A stretch of DNA of 64,000 bases from contig JACJYB010000004.1 in assembly GCA_020636355.1 (NCBI GenBank), forward strand, positions 372,001 to 436,000. The letters are read 5' to 3'. The stretch is from Lewinellaceae bacterium (GTDB lineage Bacteria > Bacteroidota > Bacteroidia > Chitinophagales > Saprospiraceae). Of this stretch, positions 33,801-42,633 are shown one piece after another. The notes under the pieces are model-generated. The model made no database searches. It saw only the letters and a list, made by a program, of their open reading frames with translations, and was not told the DNA's origin. Positions within the stretch are counted from its first letter, which is position 1. Each line of letters begins with the position of its first letter. Both the position numbers and the translations under genes were made by a program.

Positions 33801-34156
33801 CCCAGATTGCTTTGCTTCACGTCAGTCTGATCGGTATAGACCAGGATCTCGATCTTATCGTTGATGCGGTGTTCGAGGATATTTTGTATGTCGTAATAAT
33901 CGTATTCCGCCAGTTGCATGGTGGAAATACCCACTTCACGTGCTTTCCCATACCAATGGGTAATGAAATTATCCGTTTCATATTGCCACCAGTCGTCAAA
34001 ATCGTCGTGGTATTGAATGCGATTTTTCCCAAAAGTTTCCTGCAGGGCCTGAGCCTGGAGGATGGTGGCTGATAGCATCAAACCAATCAGAAAAAGAAAG
34101 GAAGGTGTTCTATTTTGGTTCGCAAACAACAAAGATCCGAGCTTTATAACAATCAA
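30863..34156 (-). CDS. Large secreted/outer-membrane protein: peptidase-MA-like head, beta-propeller, C-terminal barrel
   Basis: The 1097-residue product starts at TTG 34156 with a signal peptide (LFLIGLMLSATILQAQA). An N-terminal region (about 50-280) looks like a gluzincin/peptidase-MA scaffold but shows VPAWYKEGLISFIGD without a clear HExxH. A WD40/TolB-like propeller follows (about 310-600: YSRVKWSPDGAYLAYVTNDI, RRADPILEDKYDDLEVTVQY). The C-terminal third (about 720-1097) is a BamA/surface-antigen-like barrel (FAYNGLAAHMRGFKQNIRNG, MGYGAGVRLYLLGYLIRADY) ending in an aromatic SIGADF. This domain set occurs in Bacteroidota without an assigned function. Confidence 0.75.
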   Translation of the reverse strand: MIVIKLGSLLFANQNRTPSFLFLIGLMLSATILQAQALQETFGKNRIQYHDDFDDWWQYETDNFITHWYGKAREVGISTMQLAEYDYYDIQNILEHRINDKIEILVYTDQTDVKQSNLGESEAFNSQTGRTTVAGNKIFVYFDGDHLNLRKQIRQGIAQVYLDAILFGSNLQEFVQNTVSLKVPAWYKEGLISFIGDEWNETIDSRLRELFLKTKKKKFDQMAARYPVEMGHAFWYYVSKVYGKSSLANILYLTRIHKTPKKAFLFILGIPFKQVATDCFAFYKERYQNEINGFEPLPLDATVKTKLKKFQKYSRVKWSPDGAYLAYVTNDIGKTKVWLYNRATQKHSVLMTTGSRNNIQETDFNYPVICWEHTGHGLMIIYEARDVIKLSHFDLDRSERTDDLLSPDLMRIYDAAFWDKGHLVIAATKSGYSDLYMYNLRYRRADPILEDKYDDLEVTVQYTGDRQRVLWVSNRGVPGDTINPDSILPIRHMDLYAMTLQDDFTPQSIERLTFTPNAEERQPIPDDDGNIYFLTNETGVINRKVLRPDKSSYFLTNYSHNILLHDAIGQNLVEVIDQDKKPGFYLMLEQSDPVKPAFTTYFSQRFPDNIRQGQESFIPDEPEHYDTLQVGRDDKPYYFQSEFADPPKNVFEKLDLNEPKLEAPEEQVKDEIPGYGDIVQFHYSRMVASRIKFRINRLTSNLDNELLFNGLNTYAGTSTRGFEYPPVGFLLKANIKDLFEDYVVEGGARFPTSFDGSEYFLIFDNKKRRIDKRYAFYRKSKYDDVPLPSGFSNRNHLTTVIGLSQWSYPFDVYQSLRATATIRLDKTSLLASDRASLETPDQTAQRVGLRLEYVFDNALDIDLNLRNGSLFKVYGEMVKKMDIAVFNPWSFNFNKGFMTILGFEGRHYQRLDRQSIFASRLVGATSFGSEQILYFMGGVDNWLFAQYDENVPIPPSNKFAYNGLAAHMRGFKQNIRNGTSYLLYNGELRVPVFKYLIPEYSGSGFFRNFQLTAFTDIGTAWHGKSPFDADNPLNILTVSNPLVTINVNYDRFPIIMGYGAGVRLYLLGYLIRADYAWGIENGVVNRPRLYLSIGADF

Positions 34157-34208
34157 TTGGGAATTTTGCCTCTTGGCCCTTCATCTCTGTAATAACGGCC
34201 AGACCCCT

Positions 34209-34216
34209 TATTTTTG
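34209..34216 (+). promoter_or_regulatory. Possible Bacteroidota -7 box for the MBL-fold gene
   Basis: TATTTTTG lies 22 bp before ATG 34238, in the divergent gap next to the beta-propeller gene. A -33 TTTG is not obvious. Confidence 0.4.
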
Positions 34217-34237
34217 TTTACAAGTTAAAACATCTTG

Positions 34238-34876
34238 ATGATCCGGTTACACTATTTCACATTTAATCCATTTCAGGAAAACACCTATATCCTGTCAGCC
34301 GAAGATGGTTCGGCGATCGTTATTGACCCTGGTTGTTATACGGAAGAAGAAGAGCAGGAGTTAATCACCTATCTGGAAAAGGAGCACCTCAAACCCGTGC
34401 GACTGTTGAATACGCATTGCCATCTGGACCATGTATTTGGAAATGCCTTTGTTGCAAAGTTTTATGGCCTCGAGGTGGAAATCCACCCCGGCGAACAAAT
34501 CGTACTGGACCAGGCACTTAGTATGAGTCACCTTTATGGCATTCCCATGACCCCTTCTCCGGTGCCTAAACACAGTCTGCTCCCCGGAATATCAATTCCC
34601 CTGGGCGACGATCAACTGGAAATATTGTTTACGCCGGGGCATTCCCCGGCCAGCATCTCCCTTTACTGTAAAAATCAGGGGTTCCTGATCGCCGGAGATG
34701 TGTTGTTCCAGGAAAGCATCGGTCGTACGGATTTACCGGGCGGCAATATGGCTACATTGCTCAAAAGCATTCGTGAAGCTTTTTTTGTGCTTCCGGATGA
34801 CACCTTGGTTTATCCGGGCCATGGTCCCCACACGACCATCGGCCACGAACGTCGCCACAATCCTTTTCTGACATAA
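34238..34876 (+). CDS. MBL-fold metallo-hydrolase (glyoxalase II-like)
   Basis: From ATG 34238 (MIRLHYFTFNPFQENTYIL) the product has 212 residues and the complete metal motif THCHLDHVFGN (HxHxDH, about 58), FTPGHSPASISLY (third His), FLIAGDVLF (bridging Asp) and YPGHGPHTTIGHE (C-terminal His). This is the YcbL-like branch of the glyoxalase II family. Such enzymes hydrolyse thioesters; the physiological substrate is unknown. Its neighbours are unrelated. Confidence 0.92.
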   Translation: MIRLHYFTFNPFQENTYILSAEDGSAIVIDPGCYTEEEEQELITYLEKEHLKPVRLLNTHCHLDHVFGNAFVAKFYGLEVEIHPGEQIVLDQALSMSHLYGIPMTPSPVPKHSLLPGISIPLGDDQLEILFTPGHSPASISLYCKNQGFLIAGDVLFQESIGRTDLPGGNMATLLKSIREAFFVLPDDTLVYPGHGPHTTIGHERRHNPFLT

Positions 34877-34953
34877 CTACCAGGCGTCTGGGTCTCAAGG
34901 CATCGGGGCTTACCAAATCTAACATCTGAACTCGTCAATCAGAAATCAGTACG

Positions 34954-35562
34954 TCAATCCTCAAATAGGTTTAGCTGTTCGGGTTCTGGAAGCAACCGGA
35001 ATGATTGCCGGTGGATGGGCGTAGGTCCCAGATCAAAAATCGCTTTCCGGTGCGCTTCGGTAGGATAACCTTTATTATGATCCCATCCGTAGTCCGGATA
35101 GCGGCTATGCATTTCTTCCATGTAGTCGTCCCTATACGTCTTAGCCAATATGGAAGCCGCTGCGATGGCTGCATATATGCCATCACCCCGAACGACTGTG
35201 GTGTGCGGGATCCCGGGATATGGTTCAAAAAAATTACCGTCAATCAAGAGGTGTTCCGGTCGAACAGTCAGTGCATCGATCGCCCGGTGCATAGCACGAA
35301 TCGATGCCCTGAGAATGTTGATCCGGTCGATCTCCTCCGGGTGGACTGCTATCACCGCTGAGGCAATGGCGTCCCGTTCAATTAGGATACGTAGTGCATT
35401 GCGGGTAGCCCGGCTTAGTTTTTTACTGTCGTTTAGCGCCGAATTCTTATACCGCTTCGGCAAGATAACAGCAGCTGCAAAAACAGGACCGGCCAGACAT
35501 CCCCTGCCTGCTTCATCACAACCTGCCTCGATCTGGGTTATATGATAACCGGTTTTGAGCAT
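34954..35562 (-). CDS. rnhB: Ribonuclease HII
   Basis: From ATG 35562 (MLKTGYHITQ) the product has 202 residues and the hallmark GCDEAGRGCLAGPVFAAAVI (catalytic D16, E17), LNDSKKLS, and the third acidic residue in LLIDGNFF (about 107). It removes RNA from RNA-DNA hybrids and misincorporated ribonucleotides. The C-terminus (RQSFRLLPEPEQLNLFED) is the usual end in Bacteroidota; QLNLF is a plausible clamp-binding (PIP-like) motif. Confidence 0.96.
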   Translation of the reverse strand: MLKTGYHITQIEAGCDEAGRGCLAGPVFAAAVILPKRYKNSALNDSKKLSRATRNALRILIERDAIASAVIAVHPEEIDRINILRASIRAMHRAIDALTVRPEHLLIDGNFFEPYPGIPHTTVVRGDGIYAAIAAASILAKTYRDDYMEEMHSRYPDYGWDHNKGYPTEAHRKAIFDLGPTPIHRQSFRLLPEPEQLNLFED

Positions 35563-35606
35563 TGTCAAAAATAAAAAGGATTCCTAACTTCATCGGCTTC
35601 CAGTAA

Positions 35607-38324
35607 ATGACCATTAAAATGAAATCTATTACCATACTTTTTTCAATTACTTTTTTAATCACTGCCTATGCCGTGTCCGCCCAGGATTCCTGGATGCCGG
35701 AAGACATTTTAGGCACCGAGTCCGTCAGTGGCCTGATCTTTTCTCCGGACCATACGATGATGGCCTGGACCAAACGCAAAATGATCAAGAAAAAAGATCG
35801 CTATGGTTCAGACGTCTATTTAACCCGATTGTCGGTCCTTGAGAACGGTAAACCCGTAACCATTCAAATGACGCAGGGAGAAGAGAGTAACTACTCCCCA
35901 TTATTTTCCAGGGACGGTAAATACCTCTATTTTTTATCCTCCCGCGAAGAGGGAAACAAACTATGGCGCTTCAATCTACTGGGCGGTGAACCCGAAGAAA
36001 TCCAGACCTTCAAAGAAGGGATCAGCAGCATCTCGTGGATCGACAGCAGTACCTTGGCACTCGTTTCCCAGGATGGTAAAACCCTCTACGAAACTCAGAA
36101 TGAGGAAAAAAAGGATAATGTCGTGGTGGTCGAAGACTCTGTCCATTGGGACATCGATCGTGTTTATTCCTTTGATTTGAAAACAAAAATTCAAAAACGA
36201 CTTACCACCAACCAATATCCGGTATCCAATGCGACCATTTCTCAAGATGGCAAATGGATGATCACCTCATTAATCCGCAGCCGGCATTATGGAAGCGACC
36301 AGCATCCTGATCCCTGGTATTTTCTGCACGACCTATCCGCCGGAACCAGTGAGCGCATCCTGACGGATCACCAGGTCAATGGCAATTTCCAGTTTACGCC
36401 CGATCATCAGGGATTTTATTTCACTTCTCTACGATCCTCGGATATGGAGTGGAATGGGTCCGGTGTTCGGGACATCTATTATTTTGACCTGTCTGGCCGT
36501 CAGGTTACGCAAGTTCCTCTGGAATGGTCCAATGACTCCGAAGGGGATTATGCCGTAGCCGGACCCGGAATATTGGTATCCTTACCCAACGGAGCCACCA
36601 ATAAACTGGCATATTATCGAAAGCAAAGCTCTTCCTGGTCCCGGCAAATACTTGATTTTGGAGCAATGAATGACCATGTCGATGTACAGGCACTCTCCGA
36701 AGACGGAACGAAGATGGCTTATTCCTATTCAACAGCATCCAAACTACCTGAATACTATTTAGCCGATCTGCTCGATACGAACGGGCAATTACTGAATAGC
36801 AAACCAATGGAGTGGATCCGCCTGAACGATGGTCTGCGTAAGAAAGGAACTACCCAATCGGAAGTGATGACCTGGAAAGGCTATAACGACGATGTAGTAG
36901 ATGGTATCCTGTATTACCCCCGTGATTATCAGCCGGGCAGAGCTTATCCGCTGATGGTGGCGATCCATGGAGGCCCGACAGGTGTTGATATGGATGCCTG
37001 GCGGGAACGATGGTCCTATTACCCCCAAATCCTGGCACAAAAAGGAGCTTTCATCCTTATGCCGAATTATCACGGTTCATCGAATCATGGCCTGGCCTTT
37101 ATCGAATCCATCAAAAGAAATTACTATACCCCCGAGCTGGCCGACATTACCAGGGGTATTGACATGCTGGTGTCGGAAGGCAAAGTACATCGAGATTCGC
37201 TGGGTGCCATGGGCTGGTCCAATGGCGCGATTCTGACGACCATGCTTACCGTACGATATCCCGATATGTTCAGGGTGGCGTGTGCCGGAGCTGGAGATGT
37301 CAACTGGACCTCAGATTTCGGAACTTGTTCGTTCGGGGTATCGTTTGACGAAAGTTATTTTGGCGGGGCACCCTGGGATGATGTTGACGGCAAGTGGTAC
37401 AATGAGACATACATTGCTCAGTCGCCGCTGTTTGAAATCGAAAAAATCCGCACACCCACTTTGATATTTCATGGAAGTGAAGACCGTTCGGTACCCCGTG
37501 ATCAGGGTTGGGAATACTACCGGGGTCTGCAACAGGTGGGCAAAGCACCTGTACGCTTTCTATGGTTCCCGGGTCAACCACACGGCCTGCAAAAGATCAC
37601 GCACCAACTGCGGAAAATGAATGAAGAGATCACCTGGATCGAAACCTACCTGTGGGGGAAAAAGTCCGATAAAAATGAAGCATTCAAAGAAGGAAGTCCG
37701 CTGGACCTTGCCCTGAAAAAGCAAAAAGCCGACCAGCAGGATGGAGTAATCGGGACCATGTTGGACAAAACCCTGGTACCTGAAGTGGTGACTGCTTTTT
37801 CAGACTCCATCGCAATTGGTCGCTTTGAGGTTACCAATGCTCAATTTCAGGCGTTTGATTCCAAATATCAATTTCCTGCAAGCCAGGCTAATTTTCCTGC
37901 TGTGGTGACCATTTCGCAGGCCAAATATTACCTCTTATGGCTCATCAAGTTATCCGGAAAATCGTACCGGCTGCCGGTTGAGGAAGAAGCTAAGGCATTG
38001 CAGAAAAAAGCCATTGCCATTGGCGCCAAGGAAAATACGCTTAACTATTGGGCTGGTTACGACATCACGCCCGCTGACGTGCAACGCTTACAGTCCAAAC
38101 TGGAAAGCTACTCGGGGACCTGGTACAAAGAAGTTGGTTCGTTCCCTGCGGTGAAAATCGGAAAAGCCGAAATCTATGACCTCGGAGGAAATGCTGCCGA
38201 GTATTTCGGACGTACCGGTATGACCTATGGTTTTGATGTTAAAGACTACGTAGACCCCAATGAACCTGCCGTTCCGGTAAAGCGGGAAAAGGCCGGATTC
38301 CGGGTCGTGCTGGACTTGAAATAA
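35607..38324 (+). CDS. S9-family prolyl oligopeptidase-like peptidase fused to a sulfatase-modifying-factor-like domain
   Basis: The 905-residue product has a signal peptide (ending AYAVSAQ), a beta-propeller (about 30-400) and an alpha/beta-hydrolase domain of S9 type. The nucleophile is in GWSNGAILTT (about 535), Asp in HGSEDRSVPRDQG and His in PGQPHGL. After about residue 690 comes a second module with SUMF/FGE-like signatures: IGRFEVTNAQFQAF, YRLPVEEEAKAL, YDLGGNAAEY and a final GFRVVL. Such modules occur in Bacteroidota gliding and adhesion proteins, but fusion to S9 is unusual. Periplasmic peptide hydrolysis is likely. ATG 35619 is an alternative start. Confidence 0.88.
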   Translation: MTIKMKSITILFSITFLITAYAVSAQDSWMPEDILGTESVSGLIFSPDHTMMAWTKRKMIKKKDRYGSDVYLTRLSVLENGKPVTIQMTQGEESNYSPLFSRDGKYLYFLSSREEGNKLWRFNLLGGEPEEIQTFKEGISSISWIDSSTLALVSQDGKTLYETQNEEKKDNVVVVEDSVHWDIDRVYSFDLKTKIQKRLTTNQYPVSNATISQDGKWMITSLIRSRHYGSDQHPDPWYFLHDLSAGTSERILTDHQVNGNFQFTPDHQGFYFTSLRSSDMEWNGSGVRDIYYFDLSGRQVTQVPLEWSNDSEGDYAVAGPGILVSLPNGATNKLAYYRKQSSSWSRQILDFGAMNDHVDVQALSEDGTKMAYSYSTASKLPEYYLADLLDTNGQLLNSKPMEWIRLNDGLRKKGTTQSEVMTWKGYNDDVVDGILYYPRDYQPGRAYPLMVAIHGGPTGVDMDAWRERWSYYPQILAQKGAFILMPNYHGSSNHGLAFIESIKRNYYTPELADITRGIDMLVSEGKVHRDSLGAMGWSNGAILTTMLTVRYPDMFRVACAGAGDVNWTSDFGTCSFGVSFDESYFGGAPWDDVDGKWYNETYIAQSPLFEIEKIRTPTLIFHGSEDRSVPRDQGWEYYRGLQQVGKAPVRFLWFPGQPHGLQKITHQLRKMNEEITWIETYLWGKKSDKNEAFKEGSPLDLALKKQKADQQDGVIGTMLDKTLVPEVVTAFSDSIAIGRFEVTNAQFQAFDSKYQFPASQANFPAVVTISQAKYYLLWLIKLSGKSYRLPVEEEAKALQKKAIAIGAKENTLNYWAGYDITPADVQRLQSKLESYSGTWYKEVGSFPAVKIGKAEIYDLGGNAAEYFGRTGMTYGFDVKDYVDPNEPAVPVKREKAGFRVVLDLK

Positions 38325-38900
38325 TCAGTTCCGGTAGAGATTTGTGTCTTTGAGGTAGGCAAACACGGCGTCCGGCACCATATACTGCACAGATTTACCG
38401 GAGCGAATGCATTGCCGGATAAAGCTTGCCGAGATATCCAGGAGGGGGGCTTCAGCCATCGTCACACGGGGATGGCTTACCAATGGGCCCGGATCAATAT
38501 TTGGCCGGCTGTATACATATATGTGATGATGCGCCAGGATCTGCTCGTAGTTTTTCCATTTCGGTAAACTGGCGAGATTATCGCCTCCCATGATCAGGCA
38601 AAACTCATGTTCGGGATATTTTTCGTGCAGGTAGGTTAGCGTATCGATGGTGTAGGACGGTTTGGGGAGATTAAATTCAATATTCGAAGCACGCAAATGG
38701 AGATGGTCTCCAATGGCGAGATGAACCAGATGGAGCCGATCGTAGTCGTTCGCAAGGGTATCTTTTTTCTTGAAAGGATTCTGGGGAGAAACAATGATCC
38801 AAACCTGTTCCAGATCCGTATATTCCGCCATATAATGAGCGATGATCATGTGACCGGTATGGACAGGATTAAAGGATCCGAAGAATAAACCGACTTTCAT
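38325..38900 (-). CDS. nadD: Nicotinate-nucleotide adenylyltransferase
   Basis: The 191-residue enzyme has the nucleotidyltransferase motif FGSFNPVHTGHMIIAHYM (about 6-23, HxGH), the family text WIIVSPQNPFKKK and LIMGGDNLASLPKW, and DISASFIRQCIRSG (SxTxxR-like) near residue 154. It adenylates nicotinate mononucleotide in NAD synthesis. It ends back-to-back with the S9 peptidase gene (no gap) and lies 7 bp downstream of dnaN, so dnaN-nadD probably form an operon. Confidence 0.96.
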   Translation of the reverse strand: MKVGLFFGSFNPVHTGHMIIAHYMAEYTDLEQVWIIVSPQNPFKKKDTLANDYDRLHLVHLAIGDHLHLRASNIEFNLPKPSYTIDTLTYLHEKYPEHEFCLIMGGDNLASLPKWKNYEQILAHHHIYVYSRPNIDPGPLVSHPRVTMAEAPLLDISASFIRQCIRSGKSVQYMVPDAVFAYLKDTNLYRN

Positions 38901-38907
38901 ACCGGCT

Positions 38908-40023
38908 CTATTGATTGAGCATCACCGGCATTACCAACATTGTAATTTCTTCATTATCATCCTGAACGCCGGGCAGAAGCAGACCAGCACGGTTGGGGCT
39001 TGACAGTTCCATCCGTACATCGTCGCCATGCAGCACTCCCAACATTTCAATCAGGAATTTTGCATTAAATCCAATGATGATCGGATCACCCTCATACGTG
39101 CAGCTCATCTGTTCGGTAGCTTCATTGGAGAAATCCAGGTCCTGAGCAGAAATATTGAGGCTTCCCTCGTTGATTTTAAGGATAACCTGATTGGTCGTCT
39201 TGTTGGAATAGATTACGATCCGCCGGAGAGAATTGAGAAAATCACCGCGGTGAACCGAGAGGTTGAACGGATTATTTGCTGGAATGACGCCATTGTAATC
39301 GGGATATTTGGCATCAATCAAACGACAGACCAGCTTGGTATGATCGGTATCAAAAAACGCATGGGAGCGGTTGAATGAGACGACCACGTCTCCGCCGGAA
39401 GGCAGGATATTCTTTAACAGGGTACACGCTTTTTTGGGTAGAATAAATGATTGCGATACATCGCTGGTGATGTTGTGCAAGGAGTATTTTACCAGCTTAT
39501 GCGCATCGGTTGCCACAAATGTTACCTTGTTGAAGTCCACCTGAACCAAAACACCGGTCATCGCCAGGCGCATCTCGTCATTGCTGGTGGCAAACAAGGT
39601 GTTGGCTATAGCATGGGTGATTACCGAGGCATCAAGCGTGATGGAGTCTTCCTCCGAAGCGCTGGCAATTTTAGGAAAGTCATCCGGGTTATCCCCTGCC
39701 ATTTTGTATTTACCGTAAGAAGAGGTAAGCTCGATGCCGAAATTTTCTTCATCTACATAAAGCGTGATGGGTTGTTCCGGGAGCGCTTTTAGCGTATCCA
39801 ACAGGATCTTTGCCGGTATGGCGACCACACCATTTTCCTCTCCTGTTACATCTATGGTTGCGGTTATAGAGGTTTCCAAGTCGGTCGAGGCGACGGTTAA
39901 CCGATCCCCTTCCAGCGTAAAGAGGAAGTCTTCCAGGATAGGAAGGACCGGATTAGAACCTACGGCTCCACTGGTCTTTTGCAATACTTTTAGCAGAGTT
40001 GCCGAGGATACACTGAATTTCAT
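38908..40023 (-). CDS. dnaN: DNA polymerase III beta subunit (sliding clamp)
   Basis: The start is ATG 40023 (MKFSVSSATLLKVLQKTSGA), where the family's first beta strand begins; the longer frame from 40065 crosses a -7 box. The 371-residue product has three clamp domains: VLPILEDFLFTLEGDRLTVA in domain 1, FVATDAHKLVKYS in domain 2, and IIIGFNAKFLIEMLGVLHGD with a terminal MLVMPVMLNQ in domain 3. It tethers polymerases to DNA. It is unusual only in not sitting beside dnaA. Confidence 0.97.
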   Translation of the reverse strand: MKFSVSSATLLKVLQKTSGAVGSNPVLPILEDFLFTLEGDRLTVASTDLETSITATIDVTGEENGVVAIPAKILLDTLKALPEQPITLYVDEENFGIELTSSYGKYKMAGDNPDDFPKIASASEEDSITLDASVITHAIANTLFATSNDEMRLAMTGVLVQVDFNKVTFVATDAHKLVKYSLHNITSDVSQSFILPKKACTLLKNILPSGGDVVVSFNRSHAFFDTDHTKLVCRLIDAKYPDYNGVIPANNPFNLSVHRGDFLNSLRRIVIYSNKTTNQVILKINEGSLNISAQDLDFSNEATEQMSCTYEGDPIIIGFNAKFLIEMLGVLHGDDVRMELSSPNRAGLLLPGVQDDNEEITMLVMPVMLNQ

Positions 40024-40051
40024 ATTACACCGATTAATAAACTTTCCGTCA

Positions 40052-40059
40052 CAAAAATA
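40052..40059 (-). promoter_or_regulatory. Probable Bacteroidota -7 box for dnaN
   Basis: TATTTTTG on the minus strand, 29 bp before the dnaN start, in the divergent gap with the M16 gene. Confidence 0.45.
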
Positions 40060-40146
40060 ATCCATCTCAACTTATTTCCTAATCAATAAGTCCCGGGTTA
40101 CCATGGACAAATCGTATTTTGCGGCCGCTTCCAATTCTATGTTTCC

Positions 40147-41403
40147 TTGAAGTCAAAAGCTCAAATACACGCTGTCGATTCCTTGGCATTGCCTTCGGTT
40201 ATCGAAGGCCACCTTTCAAATGGCATTCCCTATGCCTTTGTTCCTGCGCCTTATCCCGGACCTTGCAAGATTGAATTAAATTTTCTGGCAGGAAGGCCTC
40301 AGGAATCCGTAAGGCTTAGTGCGTATGCGGCAAACAGTCTGCTTAGTGAGCGTACCACCCGTTATACCGGACCTCAAATCGCCCAGCGCATTGACTATTA
40401 CGGCGCTTCTTTACAACCATCGGCCAGTTTTGACATAGGCACCCTGCAATTATTGGGTACCGAACGCCACCTTGACCGGTTGGTCCCTCTGTTGATCCAT
40501 TGTGCTCGTGAAGCTGTGTTCCGCGAGGAAGATCTGCAGCTTTTCACTGATTCTCACATTCAGGATTTAAGTGTAGACCTGGAACAAACTGACGCTGTAT
40601 CATACCGGGTCCTGACCGCTTTACTTTTCGGTGAAGATCATCCCTATGGGTACAACAGCACGGCAGAACTCTACCGGGCGCTCACCACCTCGTCCCTGAA
40701 GCATTTTCACCGGGATTTTTACCTCAACCGGGCTCCGCAAATCCTGATTATGGGTAGCGATCTCAGAAAAATACTCAAACGGCTGGAGCAACATACCGAA
40801 GGATGGCCGTTCCTTCCCTGGGATGCAGAAATTCCTCCCCTGCCTCAAGCATTTGAATCTGAAGTCACCCAGTCGGTTAGCGGCAAATCACAAACATCCA
40901 TAAAGATCGGTCGTATCTGGCCGGGAATTCATCATCCGGATCATCCTGGACTACTGATCCTGAATACGCTTGTTGGCGGTTATTTTGGTTCGCGGCTGGT
41001 ACAGCAAATCCGGGAAAAGAAAGGATATACCTATAATATTTACAGCGCTTACGATAATTACCGTTTTGCTTCATTTTTCTACATCGGGTGTGAATCCAGT
41101 CACCGGAAAGCAGGTCTGGCAAAAGCACAGATTCACCAGGAATTGGACCGACTGAAGCACGAACTGGTTCCGGACAGTGAGTTGAGAATGATCAAAAATT
41201 ATCTTGCCGGTCAACTTTCTTCCCAATTAGACAATGCCCTGATGGTGTCGGATTGGTTGCGCCAATCCCTGACGGAGGGATCCGATTGGCGGGGAACTTC
41301 ACACTTGTTGGAACAGCTTTTGAGTATCACACCCCGAGATATTCAGGATCTGGCTCAGCAGTATTTGGATACCAAGACCTTAACTTCCGTCATCGTAGGT
41401 TAA
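40147..41403 (+). CDS. M16-family peptidase homologue lacking the zinc motif
   Basis: The 418-residue product starts at TTG 40147. It has the two-lobed M16 fold: the N-terminal lobe with VSLELNFLAGRPQE-like text, and the second lobe with LNTLVGGYFGSRLVQQIREK followed by GYTYNIYSAYDNYRFASFF, the R/Y-type substrate motif. Where active subunits have HxxEH the sequence reads AANSLLSERTTRYTG, so zinc binding is lost. Such proteins pair with an active M16 subunit; none is adjacent. There is no signal peptide, so it is probably cytoplasmic. Confidence 0.85.
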   Translation: MKSKAQIHAVDSLALPSVIEGHLSNGIPYAFVPAPYPGPCKIELNFLAGRPQESVRLSAYAANSLLSERTTRYTGPQIAQRIDYYGASLQPSASFDIGTLQLLGTERHLDRLVPLLIHCAREAVFREEDLQLFTDSHIQDLSVDLEQTDAVSYRVLTALLFGEDHPYGYNSTAELYRALTTSSLKHFHRDFYLNRAPQILIMGSDLRKILKRLEQHTEGWPFLPWDAEIPPLPQAFESEVTQSVSGKSQTSIKIGRIWPGIHHPDHPGLLILNTLVGGYFGSRLVQQIREKKGYTYNIYSAYDNYRFASFFYIGCESSHRKAGLAKAQIHQELDRLKHELVPDSELRMIKNYLAGQLSSQLDNALMVSDWLRQSLTEGSDWRGTSHLLEQLLSITPRDIQDLAQQYLDTKTLTSVIVG

Positions 41404-41560
41404 GCCTGAGAAAATAATTACCTTGCGCCCTGATCCATGGACTTGAGTCAAACGACTTTACGTATAATTTTCTCTTAAAGCATAAGGTATCAGTGTTGTT
41501 TATCTAACTTCACGTGATTTTTTATAAAAACGAACGTTTTTCGAGTCCTTACATTTAGCA

Positions 41561-41568
41561 TAGTTTTG
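41561..41568 (+). promoter_or_regulatory. Possible Bacteroidota -7 box before mreB
   Basis: TAGTTTTG (TAnnTTTG) lies 8 bp before the mreB start codon, so its transcript would be nearly leaderless. A -33 TTTG is not evident. Confidence 0.35.
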
Positions 41569-41576
41569 CATTTGAG

Positions 41577-42608
41577 ATGAAGTGGTTAAACTTTTTTTCG
41601 CAGGAATTAGCAATTGACCTTGGAACGGCCAATACCCTGATCATTCACGATGATGAGATCGTAGTGGACGAGCCATCCATTGTTGCCATAAACCGGAAAA
41701 CCGGTCAGACCATTGCGGTGGGTACCCGGGCCATGCAAATGCATGAAAAAACCCATGAAAACATTAAAACGGTCCGGCCACTTAAAGACGGGGTCATTGC
41801 CGACTTCCAGGCGGCAGAAAGTCTGATCGAAGGTTTGATCAATATGATTGGCAACCGGCGGCGGTTTTTTACCCATCTCAAAATGGTGATTTGTATCCCT
41901 TCTGGCATTACGGAAGTGGAAAAACGGGCTGTATTTGATTCGGCAGATCACGTTGATTCCAAAGAAACATATTTGATCCACGAACCCATGGCCGCTGCCC
42001 TGGGTATTGGTCTGGACGTAGAAGAACCGGAAGGTAACCTGATCGTCGACATTGGCGGCGGTACCACCGAAATTGCAGTGATTGCCCTTTCCGGTATTGT
42101 TTGTGATCAGTCCATACGTACGGCCGGTGATGAATTCAGCACCGATATCATGAATTACATGAAGCGTGCGCACAACATCCTGATCGGAGAACGTACTGCC
42201 GAACTATTGAAAATAAAGGTTGGTTCTGCACTGGAGCATCTTGAAACCCCTCCGGATGACTTTGCAGTCAATGGGCGGGATTTGATGACCGGTATTCCCC
42301 GTCAAATTACCGTTTCTTACACCGAGATCGCTTCCGCACTGGACGAATCCATCTCAAAAATTGAAGAAGCCATCCTCAAAGCGCTGGAAAGCACACCTCC
42401 GGAATTGGCTTCGGACATCTACAAGAGAGGCCTTTACCTGACCGGAGGAGGTGCGTTATTACGTGGCTTGGATAAAAGGATATCCGCCAAGACCAAGCTT
42501 CCTGTTCATATTGCTTCAGAGCCTTTGCGGGCAGTGGTTAAGGGAACGGGCATCGCCTTGAAAAACACACACCGTTTTTCATTTCTCATCGATCGAAAGA
42601 GCGTATAA
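41577..42608 (+). CDS. mreB: Rod shape-determining actin homologue MreB
   Basis: The 343-residue protein has the actin/MreB phosphate loops: LAIDLGTANTLI (about 11), GNLIVDIGGGTTEIAVIALS (about 153) and LYLTGGGALLRGLD (about 284), with PLKDGVIADFQAAE in between. Filaments under the inner membrane guide the elongasome. It leads the run mreB-mreC-mreD-mrdA, all on the + strand. Confidence 0.98.
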   Translation: MKWLNFFSQELAIDLGTANTLIIHDDEIVVDEPSIVAINRKTGQTIAVGTRAMQMHEKTHENIKTVRPLKDGVIADFQAAESLIEGLINMIGNRRRFFTHLKMVICIPSGITEVEKRAVFDSADHVDSKETYLIHEPMAAALGIGLDVEEPEGNLIVDIGGGTTEIAVIALSGIVCDQSIRTAGDEFSTDIMNYMKRAHNILIGERTAELLKIKVGSALEHLETPPDDFAVNGRDLMTGIPRQITVSYTEIASALDESISKIEEAILKALESTPPELASDIYKRGLYLTGGGALLRGLDKRISAKTKLPVHIASEPLRAVVKGTGIALKNTHRFSFLIDRKSV

Positions 42609-42633
42609 TGGGCAATTATCATGCAGCAATTCT

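Noticed and set aside
40023..40065. Longer dnaN start at 40065
   Set aside because: It would overlap the TATTTTTG box and add residues before the conserved first strand.
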